From Hypsibius dujardini (lineage: Eukaryota; Tardigrada; Eutardigrada; Parachela; Hypsibiidae), in contig LRSR01002587.1 of NCBI GenBank assembly GCA_001579985.1, positions 1 to 28,016 on the forward strand: DNA of 28,016 nt. Direction: 5' to 3'. The notes below the pieces were generated by a model. It was not told the DNA's origin. It ran no database searches and was given only the letters and a program-made list of their open reading frames with translations. A program made the position numbers and the translations under genes. Position 1 is the first letter of the stretch, and every line of letters begins with the position of its first letter. Positions 1 to 9,380 of the stretch are shown one piece after another.

Positions 1-13
1 CTGTCTGTCTGCC

Positions 14-46
<33 letters not shown>

Positions 47-100
47 GCCTGCCTGTCTGTTTGTTTGTCTGCCTGCTTGTCTATCTGTCTGACTCATTGT
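1..100. repeat. CTGT/CTGC tetranucleotide microsatellite
   Basis: Near-uninterrupted CTGT and CTGC units run from the window edge to about position 100 and decay into TTGT variants. The same tetranucleotide recurs in introns of the PNPLA6 relic and the RASL10 gene. Reading frames through it give artificial Cys/Leu/Ser/Val strings and are not genes. Confidence 0.95.
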
Positions 101-195
101 CTGCCCGTCCATTGTATCTGCCGTCCTATCAGTTCGATCATTTGGTTTTTGTGGTACCCGCAAACTTAAATACTTATTCCCTTCCCTACTTGCAG

Positions 196-248
196 ATGGC
201 GACTCGCGCAAACTCAGTGTTCATGATCGCCTCGGCACTCGACGATGA
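196..248 (+). CDS. possible terminal exon of an upstream gene (partial)
   Basis: A good 3' splice site (pyrimidine-rich tract ending TTGCAG at 195) is followed by a short frame that, read from the second codon position, gives GDSRKLSVHDRLGTRR and then TGA at 246-248. The basic 'SVHDRLG' tail resembles C-termini of some RNA-processing proteins, but that is only an impression. An alternative frame opens with ATG directly after the AG and runs to 330, giving a hydrophobic and less convincing peptide. The upstream CTGT tract would be intronic, as in other genes here. The family is not identified. Confidence 0.3.
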
Positions 249-1501
249 AGCGTTGAATCATCCTACCCTCTACTACTTCGCCCCTGATTGTTTCATTCAT
301 TGTTCTCTCTTTGCGAGCTTTTTTATGTAATTAATACGGGAACGTATGTTATTTTACTCCTTTCTGTCTTGCAAGTGTAAAATCCGCTTGGGTGCGTATT
401 TTGAAAGGATGTGATCGGATTGGTACATCTTCAGTGTTCTTGTGAGCTGCCGGACCTCCAGCCACTGGCCACAGCCATGCATGTGGGCTGACCACGTAAG
501 AGACTAATCTTGCTAACCACATGCCGTTGCATCCCACGACCAAAGCCCTCCTGGTGTATGTAGGGTGATTGCCATTATGTTGTCTCTCTCGCTAAGTTAA
601 ACGTTCCTCATCAGTCGTGGCAGTTGGTCCGCTCGAACGGTCCGTGACGATCGCGTGCGTGTTATTAAAAGTTTGCGGTGATTGCTACAGCGGCGCGCCG
701 TGAGCAACTAATTGGGCCGCCCCGGTTACCTAGCTCCAGTTTGCGTACAGGTCTGATTATGAATGAATCAATTAGTTTTTTTCTGCGTTTATGATTTTGA
801 ATGACACGTGACACTACTCGGCCCGACACGTCATTCTGTTACTGTTCAGTACTAATACCACATGCATTAATTACAGGAATATTGATTGGGATGTCCGATC
901 ACGGCTTATCTTCTCACTCGACGTCTCACCCGATCAACAATCAATTGATAAAGTCGTGCGCAATCTGAAGAAATAAATTGGAACTTTAGTTGTGTAAAGT
1001 AATACAGTGTAACGTTAGTCTAGCACTGAATGGCCTCGTGTTCCCCGTTGCATGGTAATGCTGAAATAATCATATCGAACAGAGAGGGAGAACAGACGGA
1101 GGGAAAGAGTGTGACAAAAAAAGCAACGGAGACGGTTAGGGTCGGACGGATAGAAAGGCAGACGGAGGGGAAGGACGTAGGAATCTAGGCTGTGGGATTT
1201 GTCTGATTGATATGATTGTTTCGAAGTCGTTGACTATTGTACACGGTAGTGTAAGAGTACCGTAGTGTACGAGTACCGCGGTACTCGTACTACCATTATG
1301 CATGCTACATACAGTACTCATAGTGATGACAATCGATTTCTCCTCGAAAGCATTATTCTTGGCACTTCGCAGTGCAAGAAATTTTTCAGCTGCTTCCTCG
1401 CAACCCATTATTCTGGTGCGTCCAGTTTGTGAGTGATATACCCCGTCCTCTTCCAGGCCACTCGATCTGGGATTCAGCTGAAGGGAGCGGCTCACGCGAA
1501 C
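249..1501. other. spacer upstream of the ARGLU1 gene
   Basis: No convincing coding exon is seen. The segment should hold the 3' end of any gene to the left, with an AATAAA at about 971-976, and the ARGLU1 promoter and 5' UTR. It carries a 24 bp perfect palindrome at 1267-1290, preceded by a 16 bp direct repeat (about 1246-1277). Short frames on both strands show no family signature. Confidence 0.6.
1267..1290. promoter_or_regulatory. 24 bp perfect palindrome upstream of ARGLU1
   Basis: GTACGAGTACC and its mirror complement meet around a central CG to form an exact palindrome about 210 bp before the ARGLU1 start codon. The left half is also one of two tandem copies of GTAGTGTAMGAGTACC. The position suits a dimeric-factor binding site, but function is inferred from symmetry alone. 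Confidence 0.3.
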
Positions 1502-4053
1502 ATGGGACGGAGCAGGTCACGTAGCCCTCCTATTGTACCATCCTCAAAAAGTAGCAAATCGAAAAGGAGTGATAAAGACAAGGATGGCTCGAAGAAGCCT
1601 TCCGCTACCTCAGAAAGGGAAAAGAAGCGAGCTCGGTAAGTTGGATTAATCCTCATTCTCATCATCTTACCTCACATGTATGTCTCTTGTTTTGGATGTG
1701 TTTTCTTATCGCATATTTCACATGCATGTCTCTTGTTTTGGATGTTTTTGTTTCTAATATTACGCATCTGATTCACGGACGCAGATGATTGGGCGTTGAT
1801 TGAATTGATTATTGAATTAACGCTTTCGGTTGATTGGTCACTTGGATGGTTGGTTGATTGGTCACTTGGATGATTGGTTGATTGGTCACTTGGATGGTTG
1901 GTTGATTGGTCACTTGGATGGTTGGTTGATTGGTCACTTGGATGGTTGGTTGATTGGTCACTTGGATCATTGGTTGATTGGTTGATTGGTCACTTGGATG
2001 ATTGGTTGATGTCTGTGAGTGTGTTTGATGGATTGACTGATTTTTGTGTTTCAGTAAGAATTCATCCGCTAGCGATTCGGATTCGGCCACACCTCTTCAA
2101 CGCTTCAAGAACCGACGTCGCCGATCCTCCTCGATATCCTCTTCCTCGGAGAGTTCCCCCGACCGGAAGGAATCCCGACGGAATAACAGCAGTCGTAACG
2201 ACAGGCGCGCAACCGACCGAACCAGACCGACACGCGAAGCCAGTGATGCTAAAGACTTTCAAAAGTTAATGGATCTGGAAAAGCAAAGATGGCTGTAAGA
2301 TAATTCAGTTGATTACTATTTGATTGTTGATTAGTACGGATGCCTTTGGGAACAGGAATAGAGTTGACTCAGTTAACTCATCAGCTGGGTCATGTCACTG
2401 ATGGGTCAGAGCAAACTCAACAAAGTGTTCAGTTGGAACCCGTTGATAGTTTATTAGTTGGTACATATATAGCAAAAACCCTGCGCTAACCGAGTTAAGC
2501 CATTACACTCGTTCGTCGCATGGCTGGCTGTTGTACACAGTTTCGAGTTAAAGTGCTTAATTCGGTCAGCGCAAGGTTTTTGCCACGTGTGTGCTAGAAG
2601 TAAATGATACTTGCTAGTTCCTAGTTGTACAATGTATTTGTCGGCATATTTATTTTGATATTGAATAATTCGCCTGGTATTAGATACACATTTTTGAGAT
2701 TCTCGATTTGACATTGACGACATCAGGGTAGTGTTGGCACGGTTCGGTTGCAACCGCGGTTGCAGTTGATTACTGTGGGTGGTTGATTGGTTGATTAGTT
2801 GATTGGTTGATTCAAAAAGTTTCTACGGGGTTGCAACCGAACCATGCCAACTCTAGGTCAGGACTAGACAAGTCCCACTCTTCTCTTTTCTCTAGGGCAT
2901 CGCGTTATTAATGTTGCTGTCTGAATTTTCGCAGTCCGAACAAGTTCGACTCTCAAGTTCAGTCAGTCATTTATTTCATTTTCAATCCGTAAAGGAGCGC
3001 AATTCGCAATTCATCGGTTTAGTGCGCGAATTGAAATGACCACTAATTTTGCAGGAGGCAGAAGGAGCTCGAGACGAAAATACTCGAGGAGCATGCCATG
3101 AAGAGAACGGAGTCGAGGATAGCCGATCGCGTGGCGGAAGTGATGATTGTGGAGCGTATGAAGTTCCAGGAAGAATTAGCCCGGAAGTTGGAAGCCGCTC
3201 GTGCGGAGATGAAGGAAACCCTTCGGGAGGAGGTGCGCGACGAGTTCAAATGGGAGATTCAGCAGCTGCAGTTGCGCGAGGTATGACGAATCGATCTGCC
3301 GGTGTTGCGAAGGAGGTCTGACAGGAGGTTTCCCATGGAAGATTTGTCCATGCGGTGATTTTTCTAAATTTTTCGTTTGCACCGAAGAGAGCCACAGACA
3401 AGACATGCTCTCTAACCGGATTTTCGTACCACCACCACCGGGTTTGGTTTATCTACCATTTTAGCAGGCAGTTGTTTGTTTCTGTCGTGAGAAGTGCCTG
3501 TTTGTGTATGGGACAAAGTAAGCGAAGGAGGATTTGCGGTTGGATTATTATCACTCTCTCCTTGAGGTTTTGTATTTGTTTGCCTGAAGTGTCGATCGAA
3601 TTGTCTTCCTGTTTGGTCTGCTGAAATAATATCTGGTCTGCTTTTAGGAAATCGAGAGGAACAAGCGGATCGAACTGGAGCGATTGACTGATACCAAAAC
3701 CAAAAAGCTGGACGAAAACGAACATTTATTGGTGCGTTTTCCGCGTTTTATTCCATGGTGAAAGTGAAAGACTGACTGGAAATCTTCATCTTTTAGTTTC
3801 ACCATGTTTCTCCACTGTCATTGCCTGTGTCTCTGTTTTAGCGCTTCTTGACCTTTTGTCCGTCCATTTTGACGATTTTTAATTTCAGGCGGAAGAGAGA
3901 CTGAGGCTTCTGCGGGAAAAAGCGCAGCTTGAGGATGAACGCCGCGCTCTGAAGAAGGAAATTGAGGAGTGGAATAAGAGCGAGCAACGAGTGATCCTAA
4001 ACAAGGGCGCTGTCGCGAGGCCTCGTCTGTCATTTGCCCTGAAACCGTCTTGA
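1502..4053 (+). CDS. ARGLU1: ARGLU1-like arginine/glutamate-rich protein, 5 exons
   Basis: Exons are 1502-1635, 2055-2294, 3055-3280, 3648-3731 and 3889-4053. All junctions are GT-AG and the phases close (2, 2, 0, 0), giving 282 residues against about 273 in human ARGLU1. Residues 1 to about 120 are Ser/Arg/Lys-rich (start MGRSRSRSPP, later RFKNRRRRSSS). From about residue 125 to 265 the protein is a long Glu/Arg/Lys helix, probably coiled coil, with the family-typical ELETKILEEHAMKRTESRI and EEWNKSEQRVILNKG, ending in a short RPRLSFALKPS tail. ARGLU1 is a nuclear cofactor linking Mediator/nuclear receptors and pre-mRNA splicing. ATG 1502 is chosen because it begins the conserved SR-type N-terminus; the frame is open upstream but not conserved-looking. 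Intron 1 holds a 24 bp minisatellite and intron 2 holds two inverted-repeat elements. Confidence 0.92.
1673..1746 (+). repeat. ~28 bp direct repeat in ARGLU1 intron 1
   Basis: TCACATGTATGTCTCTTG and TCACATGCATGTCTCTTG, each followed by TTTTGGATGT, begin at about 1673 and 1719. One internal substitution separates the copies, indicating a small local duplication inside the intron. Confidence 0.7.
1829..2012 (+). repeat. 24 bp tandem minisatellite in ARGLU1 intron 1
   Basis: About seven copies of a 24 bp unit built on GGTTGATTGGTCACTTGGAT lie 40-220 bp before the exon 2 acceptor. The units are nearly identical, implying recent expansion or homogenisation. Both strands stay open across it only because the unit length is a multiple of three. 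Confidence 0.93.
2471..2592. mobile_element. hairpin element, family H1, copy 1
   Basis: A ~122 bp near-perfect palindrome. The left arm reads GCAAAAACCCTGCGCTAACC and the right arm ends in the complementary GCGCAAGGTTTTTGCCACGTG form. The outer CACGTG is missing on the left. It lies in ARGLU1 intron 2. Related copies are at 13962, 14099, 14227, 17675 and 24340. It has no coding capacity and looks like a MITE-type foldback element. Confidence 0.85.
2732..2851. mobile_element. TIR element enclosing GATTGGTTGATT repeats
   Basis: Inverted arms of about 23 bp (2733-2755, GTTGGCACGGTTCGGTTGCA then ACC; complement at 2829-2851) flank an interior of GATTGGTTGATT-type tandem units. It sits in ARGLU1 intron 2. 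The arms differ at about one position. It has the TIR-minisatellite-TIR architecture seen at three other sites in this window. Confidence 0.75.
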
Positions 4054-4427
4054 GTCACTACAGCTGTAACACATTTTGCTCGGACGAGTAGTCGAATACT
4101 GGTAGGGTTCATTTTTTTGTTTCTGCCGTTCTTGGTTTAGTCGCTTTTTTTCTCGATAGTGGACTCTTGATTCCCTATCGTCCGTTTTCACTTCCGTTCA
4201 CTGCACGTTGTACAGTTCTAAAAACAGCTAAAGCTTCTAATTATTTGTGCAACGACGAGTCCTCGCTTTCTTGCCCACAATTCTACATGGAGGCCCATGT
4301 TGCTCAGAGTTAGAAGTCATCGCGTCTGAGAAATTTTCCAAGATATACAAAAGGTAGTTTGGTCAAGCGGTTGATTAATTGATTGAATGATCTGAAACAC
4401 GAAAACCGAATGGACCCCCAACAACGC
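4054..4427. other. convergent 3' spacer between ARGLU1 and MED20
   Basis: The two genes meet tail to tail here. No exon or RNA gene is seen. A short TTGATTAATTGATTGAATGA stretch near 4370 belongs to the dispersed TTGATTGATT-type simple sequence found through the window. No canonical AATAAA is evident for either gene. Confidence 0.6.
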
Positions 4428-5057
4428 CTACTTCGGGATCATGCTGTTGCGGACACTCTTGAACATGTCAAAGTACTGCAGCACGGTATCGAGATGCGAC
4501 ACTGGAATGGCTCCAGCGGCGATCCGTGAGCTGAGAAACGGCGGCGGCGCGTCAATCGGCGTCGGCAGGATGGTATTGACAAACTCCTTCATCAGCTCGA
4601 CCGCCGTGATGAGGACCGGACAGGAGCGCAACTCTGTCTCCAAAACGATGCCCCGTACACTGCCCATGATCGTCAGCACTCCGGGACGCACCGTAAAATC
4701 ATGGAAGAGATAGCTCGTTCCCTTCACCTCCACGTTGGTAGACTTCTTAGCCGAGTAGGCTTTCGAGAGTTTCCCCAGGAAGCCCATGAAGGACCGCTCC
4801 GCCACAATGCTCAGCCCGAGTGGGTCCTTGTCCGGCACTAAGAAGCACGATGCTGGCCGGTCTGAGTCGAGGATTACATGAAAGATTTTCGGTGGGCCCG
4901 GCAGGTTGAACACTGGGAAGTACGTCTCGCATTCCACGGTGTAGGGCTGATCTTTCTCGAAGCCCATCGCGAGCAGCTGCTTGCCAAGATCCTCCAAGGC
5001 TTGGTTGTGTGTTTTGCCTTCCGGTGTAGGGTAGACGAGCACCCAAGTGATGCCCAT
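4428..5057 (-). CDS. MED20: Mediator complex subunit 20 (MED20), single exon
   Basis: This reads 209 residues from MGITWVLVYP to RNSMIPK, against 212 in human MED20. Family features include the MGVT-like N-terminus, the CETYF segment near residue 45, SCFLVPDKDPL near 75, VKGTSYLFHDFTVRPGVLT in the middle, and the C-terminal DTVLQYFDMFKSVRNS helix. MED20 is a head-module subunit that pairs with MED18 and contacts RNA polymerase II. An in-frame ATG six codons upstream (5075) is possible. I prefer 5057 because homologues begin MG(V/I)T, and TTTCGCCACAG just before it on the coding strand could be a 3' splice site for a non-coding leader exon. The gene faces Iwr1 head to head. Confidence 0.92.
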   Translation of the reverse strand: MGITWVLVYPTPEGKTHNQALEDLGKQLLAMGFEKDQPYTVECETYFPVFNLPGPPKIFHVILDSDRPASCFLVPDKDPLGLSIVAERSFMGFLGKLSKAYSAKKSTNVEVKGTSYLFHDFTVRPGVLTIMGSVRGIVLETELRSCPVLITAVELMKEFVNTILPTPIDAPPPFLSSRIAAGAIPVSHLDTVLQYFDMFKSVRNSMIPK

Positions 5058-5105
5058 AGCTGTGGCGAAATCCAAATAGGATAGATTGACTAAAGTCGAA
5101 AACGA

Positions 5106-5276
5106 AACAAGGGTAGGAAAATGACAATCAATGAATCATATGCACAGTTGTGTTGGAAGAAATCAAGGGTAGGAAAATGACAATCAATGAATCAAATGCA
5201 CAGTTGTGTTGGAAGAAATCAAGGGTAGGAAAATGACAATCAATGAATCAAATGCACAGTTGTGTTGGAATAAATC
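5106..5276. repeat. 57 bp tandem repeat beside the MED20 start
   Basis: Three copies of a 57 bp unit containing GGGTAGGAAAATGACAATCA and CACAGTTGTGTTGGAA start at about 5110, 5167 and 5224, with only one or two substitutions. The array begins ~50 bp upstream of the MED20 start, in the likely promoter or leader. Confidence 0.92.
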
Positions 5277-5797
5277 TTACCTTAAACCCAGCTGTCACTG
5301 AATCAGTCAATCAGTCAATCCACTGGAAGTACCGTGATAGTTTGATTGATTAGTTAAATCGAGGAGAACGTGAGTGGCTTGTTTTCCGCCATCCGCGGAC
5401 CATAAAGGTATTTATTTTTCAATTTTTAAACGGGAAATGATAGACAGGGTCGTACCTTTTTAACCATTAATATTTCGATGAAAACTATTAAAAGAGATGT
5501 GCAGCGAAAACAATTCTCAAACACAAGCGTTCCTTCGCGCATTTTCATTTCCAGTTCCAATTTAGCCAAAGCAATTCCAGCTCCAGTTCAGTGTAATTTC
5601 CAATTTCAGGTCAAGTGTCAGTTCCAATTCGACGCTGTCATTTTCCATGAATTCGGAATACCTTTCACAATTTTAGACTTTATTTTCTACGAATTAATTT
5701 GCAGCGAAGTGTCTTCTCTCCTTGGCATCTCTGTTCAAAGTAGCATTAAGCTTCGAAACTCTAGACTTCATTCGTCAAGAACTTATTTAAAGCTTAA
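5277..5797. promoter_or_regulatory. MED20/Iwr1 divergent intergenic region
   Basis: The two genes diverge from this ~720 bp region (with the adjacent 57 bp array), so it should carry both promoters. It contains short TTCCAGTTCCAATTT-like degenerate repeats at 5550-5630 and AT-rich DNA around 5410-5480. No clear TATA box at a fitting distance is seen, as is common for housekeeping genes. The role is inferred from gene orientation. Confidence 0.45.
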
Positions 5798-8248
5798 ATG
5801 GCGAGTGTGCGAATTCCGTCGGTGCCATTAGTTGTGCGGGTTAAGCGATCGGCGGAGGAAGAGCCCCTAGACGTTATCCGGCTGTGCCCACCCCGATCAA
5901 AAGTTGCCCGCGGAGAAAAGGGTGCTTTCAGTCTGCAGGATCTGGAGTTCAAACATGCGGGAACGATTCTCAATAAGGTACGGGAATGTCTTGGAGCTTT
6001 CTTACGCATCCCGGTAGTTGATTGGTTGATTGAATGAGAGCTGGAGTCATCGCTCTGTTTCTCTTTAGACGCTATATTGTGTTGATTGATTGTTGATGTG
6101 CTGTCTCAGATGATGGCTAGATTGATTGCTTGATTGATTATTTTTCTGGTTACAGGATGAATTACCTGCGCGCACTGCTGAGCTCATCGACGGTGGGAGG
6201 ACTACCTCCAGTGGCCCGACAACCCCGCCGGTAGCTGAATCAAAGACTGATGGGTCTCCACCACTTCCAGTTGCTGCCGCAGGAAACAATGCAGATGCGC
6301 CGGGCGTTTTGAGAAGAAATCAGCGAATGTACGTGATCGCGAAAGCCTTCCGTCCGGTCTCCACCACCGATTTGGACGACTTTCTCGACCCGTGGGCGCG
6401 ATTTTACGCGGACGATCGAGTGCCGAATGCGGTGATCAAACGCAAATTGGAAGAAGAAGGCTCATCGGTTCCTGCTCCGTCGGCCGGTGTCGCTAGCCAG
6501 AATTTCGTGCTGTGTGACTTGGAGACTTACAATGAATCCTCGCAGGTGATTATTTTTTTTTAATGGTTTACTTCCCAATGCAGTAGGGACACAAATTCTG
6601 TGATGAGAATTAGCCAAATCGGAATGTCAAACTGAAGAGACGAACTTTGGCGGGAAGCGAAACTGCTGAGAATTTATGTGGATGAAATGGACGTGAAAAC
6701 GCTCATTTGATTGGCTGATTGACTTTCTCGATTTAGCAAGATTTTCGTTCTTATCGTGTGTTCTGGTGTGGTTTTCAGGAACGACAGCCCAAAAAGAGCC
6801 GGCGAAATCTGCCGGTCAAGTGCGCATCTGGAATAAAGTGCAATGACGAGGAAATGGTCGCGGTTGTGCAGGCACAGCCGGAGTTCGTCTATGATATCTA
6901 TACCTTCAGCCCGCCTACCGAGTACGTGCACCTTTGGCCAGAAAAATCGGGACGCTCGATTTTTCAAGAGGCAATTTGTTACCACAAGGCTGCAGGCTAT
7001 ACAAAAAAGTGCTTTGATTGGAGGCGGAAATAGTTGGCCGCAAGACCACTTGTGCAATCTGCTGCACACTGCACACAGTACATGAAATGCTGCACACTGC
7101 ACACAGTACATGAAATACTGCCCACAGTACATGAAATGCTGCACACTGCACACAGTACATGAAATGCTGCACACTGCACACAGTACATGAAATGCTGCAC
7201 ACTGCACACAGTACATGAAATGATGCACCCTGCACACTGCACACTGCACACTTTTGTATAGTCTGCAGCCTTGTGGTAACAAATTGCCTCTTGACAAATC
7301 GAGCGTCCCTACCTCCATCACTTCGTCTTAAACAACTTTTCTCCAACCAAATTAAAGTTAACTGTATCACTTAATCAATGTGTGTGCGTTGCAGGCAGTC
7401 AGGTACAGCGGCTGCTGGACTGTATGACCAAGTGTACGACAGTATGACCGATTTGGACTACATCTTGGGCACCAACGCGGACAACGATTTCTTCAACGAA
7501 ATTGAAATCGACAGCGAGGGACGCACTGCTCCGGATACGGATGAGGATGACAGCAACGATGAAGATAACTGGCGAAACGACTATCCGGACGAAGAAGAGA
7601 GCGAGAAGTGTACGTCCGTTGTGTGTACAGTGAACGGAAAAACCCTTGTACGGATGGCGAGTCTGTATCGGTGATTTTTTGCTGACCAGAAATTATCATC
7701 AGTTGGGTTTAAGTAATTTATTGCTTTTAATTAGAGTATGTTGTTAAAATATCCCATTTTTATTTTCATTACTTAACGCCACTTATATGTATTTATGCAA
7801 CACTGCTCGCAGAAGCTCTGGTCCGCGAAGGTCTGAACCTTCACGGACCAGAGTGGTCTGAACCTTCACGAACCAGAGGGGTCTGAACCTTCACGGACCA
7901 GAGAGGTCTGAACCTTCACGGACCAGAGAGGTCTGAACATGCAGGGACCAGAGGTCTGAACATGCTGGGACCAGATGTCTGAACATGCTGGGACCAGATG
8001 TCTGAACATGCAGGGACCAGATGTCTGAACATGCTGGGACCAGATGTCTGAACCTTTGGTTGTTTTTGCTCGCAGCGGATACCAGCGGCAGTGGGAAAGA
8101 CGGCTCATCGGACGAGGAGCAACTCGACTCTTACACCGAGGGAATGTTTGGAATGGATCATTCTTACGCATCTCGCCGTGCGTATCGCACCAAGAAGACA
8201 ATAGACTCCGATGAAGAATCCGAAGATGGCGATCAAGACGAGGAGTAA
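5798..8248 (+). CDS. SLC7A6OS: Iwr1 / SLC7A6OS homologue (Pol II nuclear import), 5 exons
   Basis: Exons are 5798-5977, 6156-6545, 6779-6925, 7399-7609 and 8076-8248, with phases 0, 0, 0, 1, giving 366 residues. The N-terminus (VPLVVRVKR, then DVIRL and a KVA...F element) fits the Iwr1 leader. The Iwr1 core is spread over exons 3-5: FVYDIYTF, then YDSMTDLDYI, and the acidic DSNDEDNWRNDYPDEEE, which is the family signature. The C-terminus is Asp/Glu-rich. Iwr1 binds assembled RNA polymerase II and takes it into the nucleus with importin alpha. The exon 3-4 junction uses TAC|GTGCAC with acceptor 7398, because the alternative acceptor at 7394 breaks the frame. Introns 3 and 4 are filled with repeats. 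It is longer than human (309 residues) because of the Pro/Thr/Ala-rich exon 2. ATTAAA at 8331-8336 is a plausible polyadenylation signal. Confidence 0.9.
6949..7309. mobile_element. TIR element enclosing a minisatellite (Iwr1 intron 3)
   Basis: Arms of ~62 bp (6949-7011 and 7249-7309) are inverted complements with only a few differences. Both contain CTCGATTTTTCAAGAGGCAA-type sequence and TTGTTACCACAAGGCTGCAG. The interior 7060-7245 is a tandem array of CTGCACACTGCACACAGTACATGAAAT-type units of about 28 bp plus shortened versions. The element fills most of the intron. No coding capacity. Confidence 0.9.
7813..8055 (+). repeat. 23-25 bp tandem array in Iwr1 intron 4
   Basis: About nine to ten units start with GTCTGAAC. 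The first four end in CTTCACGGACCAGAG (25 bp) and the later ones in ATGCTGGGACCAGA (23-24 bp), so the array has two sub-blocks. An inverted part-unit (GCTCTGGTCCGCGAAGG) opens it, and each early unit is itself partly self-complementary. It ends ~20 bp before the exon 5 acceptor. Confidence 0.92.
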
Positions 8249-8485
8249 CTTTTTTCGGGTATTTTGTTTTGAAACTGATGATTAGAAGGCCCTTTTTTCT
8301 AGTTTTTTTTTATTTTCAGTCTTGGATGGTATTAAATCCTACTTGAAAATTTTATCGATAGATTTCAGTCACCACGGTGACCATTGTGCCCGCCCTTTTC
8401 ACTTTTGCAACTTTTAACTGTCTGTTAAAACGTGAACAAGTGCAGACGTCCTCTCGCATCGACGCTTCCAACTCTTTCCTTCACG

Positions 8486-8835
8486 ATGTTTGAGGAAGCC
8501 GTAACGGGCGTCACGAAATATCTCGTGGATGTCCTGAGCCAGGCGTGAGCCCTTCCCTTTGTTAAACCCGTTCTCAATTTCGTCTCCACATACCCTTGGT
8601 ACTTTGTCAGCCTCCTCAGGGTGTCCCATCTCCGGACTCTTCTTCTTCTTCCAGCTGATTAACTCCACCAACGCCAACCGGGTGCACCAACTGCGGCAGC
8701 TCGAGTCCTTCACCATCTACGATGTCCTCTCGCGTGGTTCTTTCGATATCTACGAGAAACGGCAGGCGGAACTGCCCGTGTCCATCGGAACGGAGGCGGA
8801 TAAACGCGCAGATCAAACTGCTCCGATTGATCAGG
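8486..8835 (+). pseudogene. unassigned coding-like segment ahead of the PNPLA6 relic
   Basis: ATG 8486 opens MFEEAVTGVTKYLVDVLSQ, followed by a GTGAGC donor at about 8547. After a TTCCAG acceptor at about 8655, a 60-codon frame reads LINSTNANRVHQLRQLESFT then IYDVLSRGSFDIYEKRQAEL. The composition looks like real protein, but the phases of the two parts do not join. The second runs out of frame into the PNPLA6-like segment at 8809. It could be the N-terminus of the decayed esterase gene or a fragment of another gene. I do not recognise the family. Confidence 0.35.
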
Positions 8836-9317
8836 GTGTTTGGGTCTTGTCTTTGAGGACACGGACATCCGGGTGTTGACTCGGAGTCTAGAGTTTGTTG
8901 GGCCGGAGCCGAACCAGGCGCTGGCCAAGGCGGGCGACCTGGATGACTGCATCTACATCCTGCAAGAGGGCCGGTTGATGGTGTCGTGTGCGCCGGAATC
9001 AGTACTTGAAATTTTTCGGCTGTAAGAGTTTTGAGGGTCTCATTTGGCTTTCGTATAGTGGTGGATAACTTGATGCTTTTAATTTTACAAGTCTTTTTCG
9101 GACTTTCTTGCAGAAAACATCATTACCAACTCCCGTTTGGTTTGTGGAGAAGGGCGAGTGCGTGTGTTGCATTCTGAGTGTCATGAAGTCATTTGTGTTA
9201 AGGTCCCTAGACCTATAAACAAAACTTTTTGTGGTACTTTACTGCATGAAATTTCGCTCTCATTGTACGTCTCGTTGTTATCTCCCTGCCTCTCGCAGGA
9301 ATTTCTATTTGCGTGAC

Positions 9318-9380
9318 TGCTTGTCTGCCGGTCTGTCTGTTTTTATGTCTCCCCCTGTCTGTCTGTCTTTCTGTCTGCCT
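9318..9380 (+). repeat. CTGT microsatellite in the PNPLA6 relic
   Basis: A short run of CTGTCTGT/CTGCCT units between relics of the first nucleotide-binding domain, probably in a former intron. Confidence 0.8.

Noticed and set aside
1874-2269. 131-residue frame beginning with a repeated Trp/Leu/Gly/Asp motif
   Set aside because: It is the 24 bp minisatellite read in frame and continues out of frame through ARGLU1 exon 2.
2471-2592. H1 hairpin considered as a tRNA-derived SINE
   Set aside because: No convincing A-box or B-box promoter, no 3' simple-sequence tail, and the whole unit is a palindrome, which fits a foldback MITE better.
4747-5127. 126-residue minus-strand frame overlapping MED20
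   Set aside because: It is a shifted frame of the MED20 coding sequence with no independent similarity.
6674-7370. Long minus-strand frames with repeated Cys/His/Tyr peptides
   Set aside because: They read through the tandem array and inverted arms in Iwr1 intron 3 and are antisense to coding exons.
7813-8055. Regular short repeats suggestive of a CRISPR array
   Set aside because: Units are directly adjacent with no unique spacers, lie inside an intron of an animal gene, and no cas genes are present.
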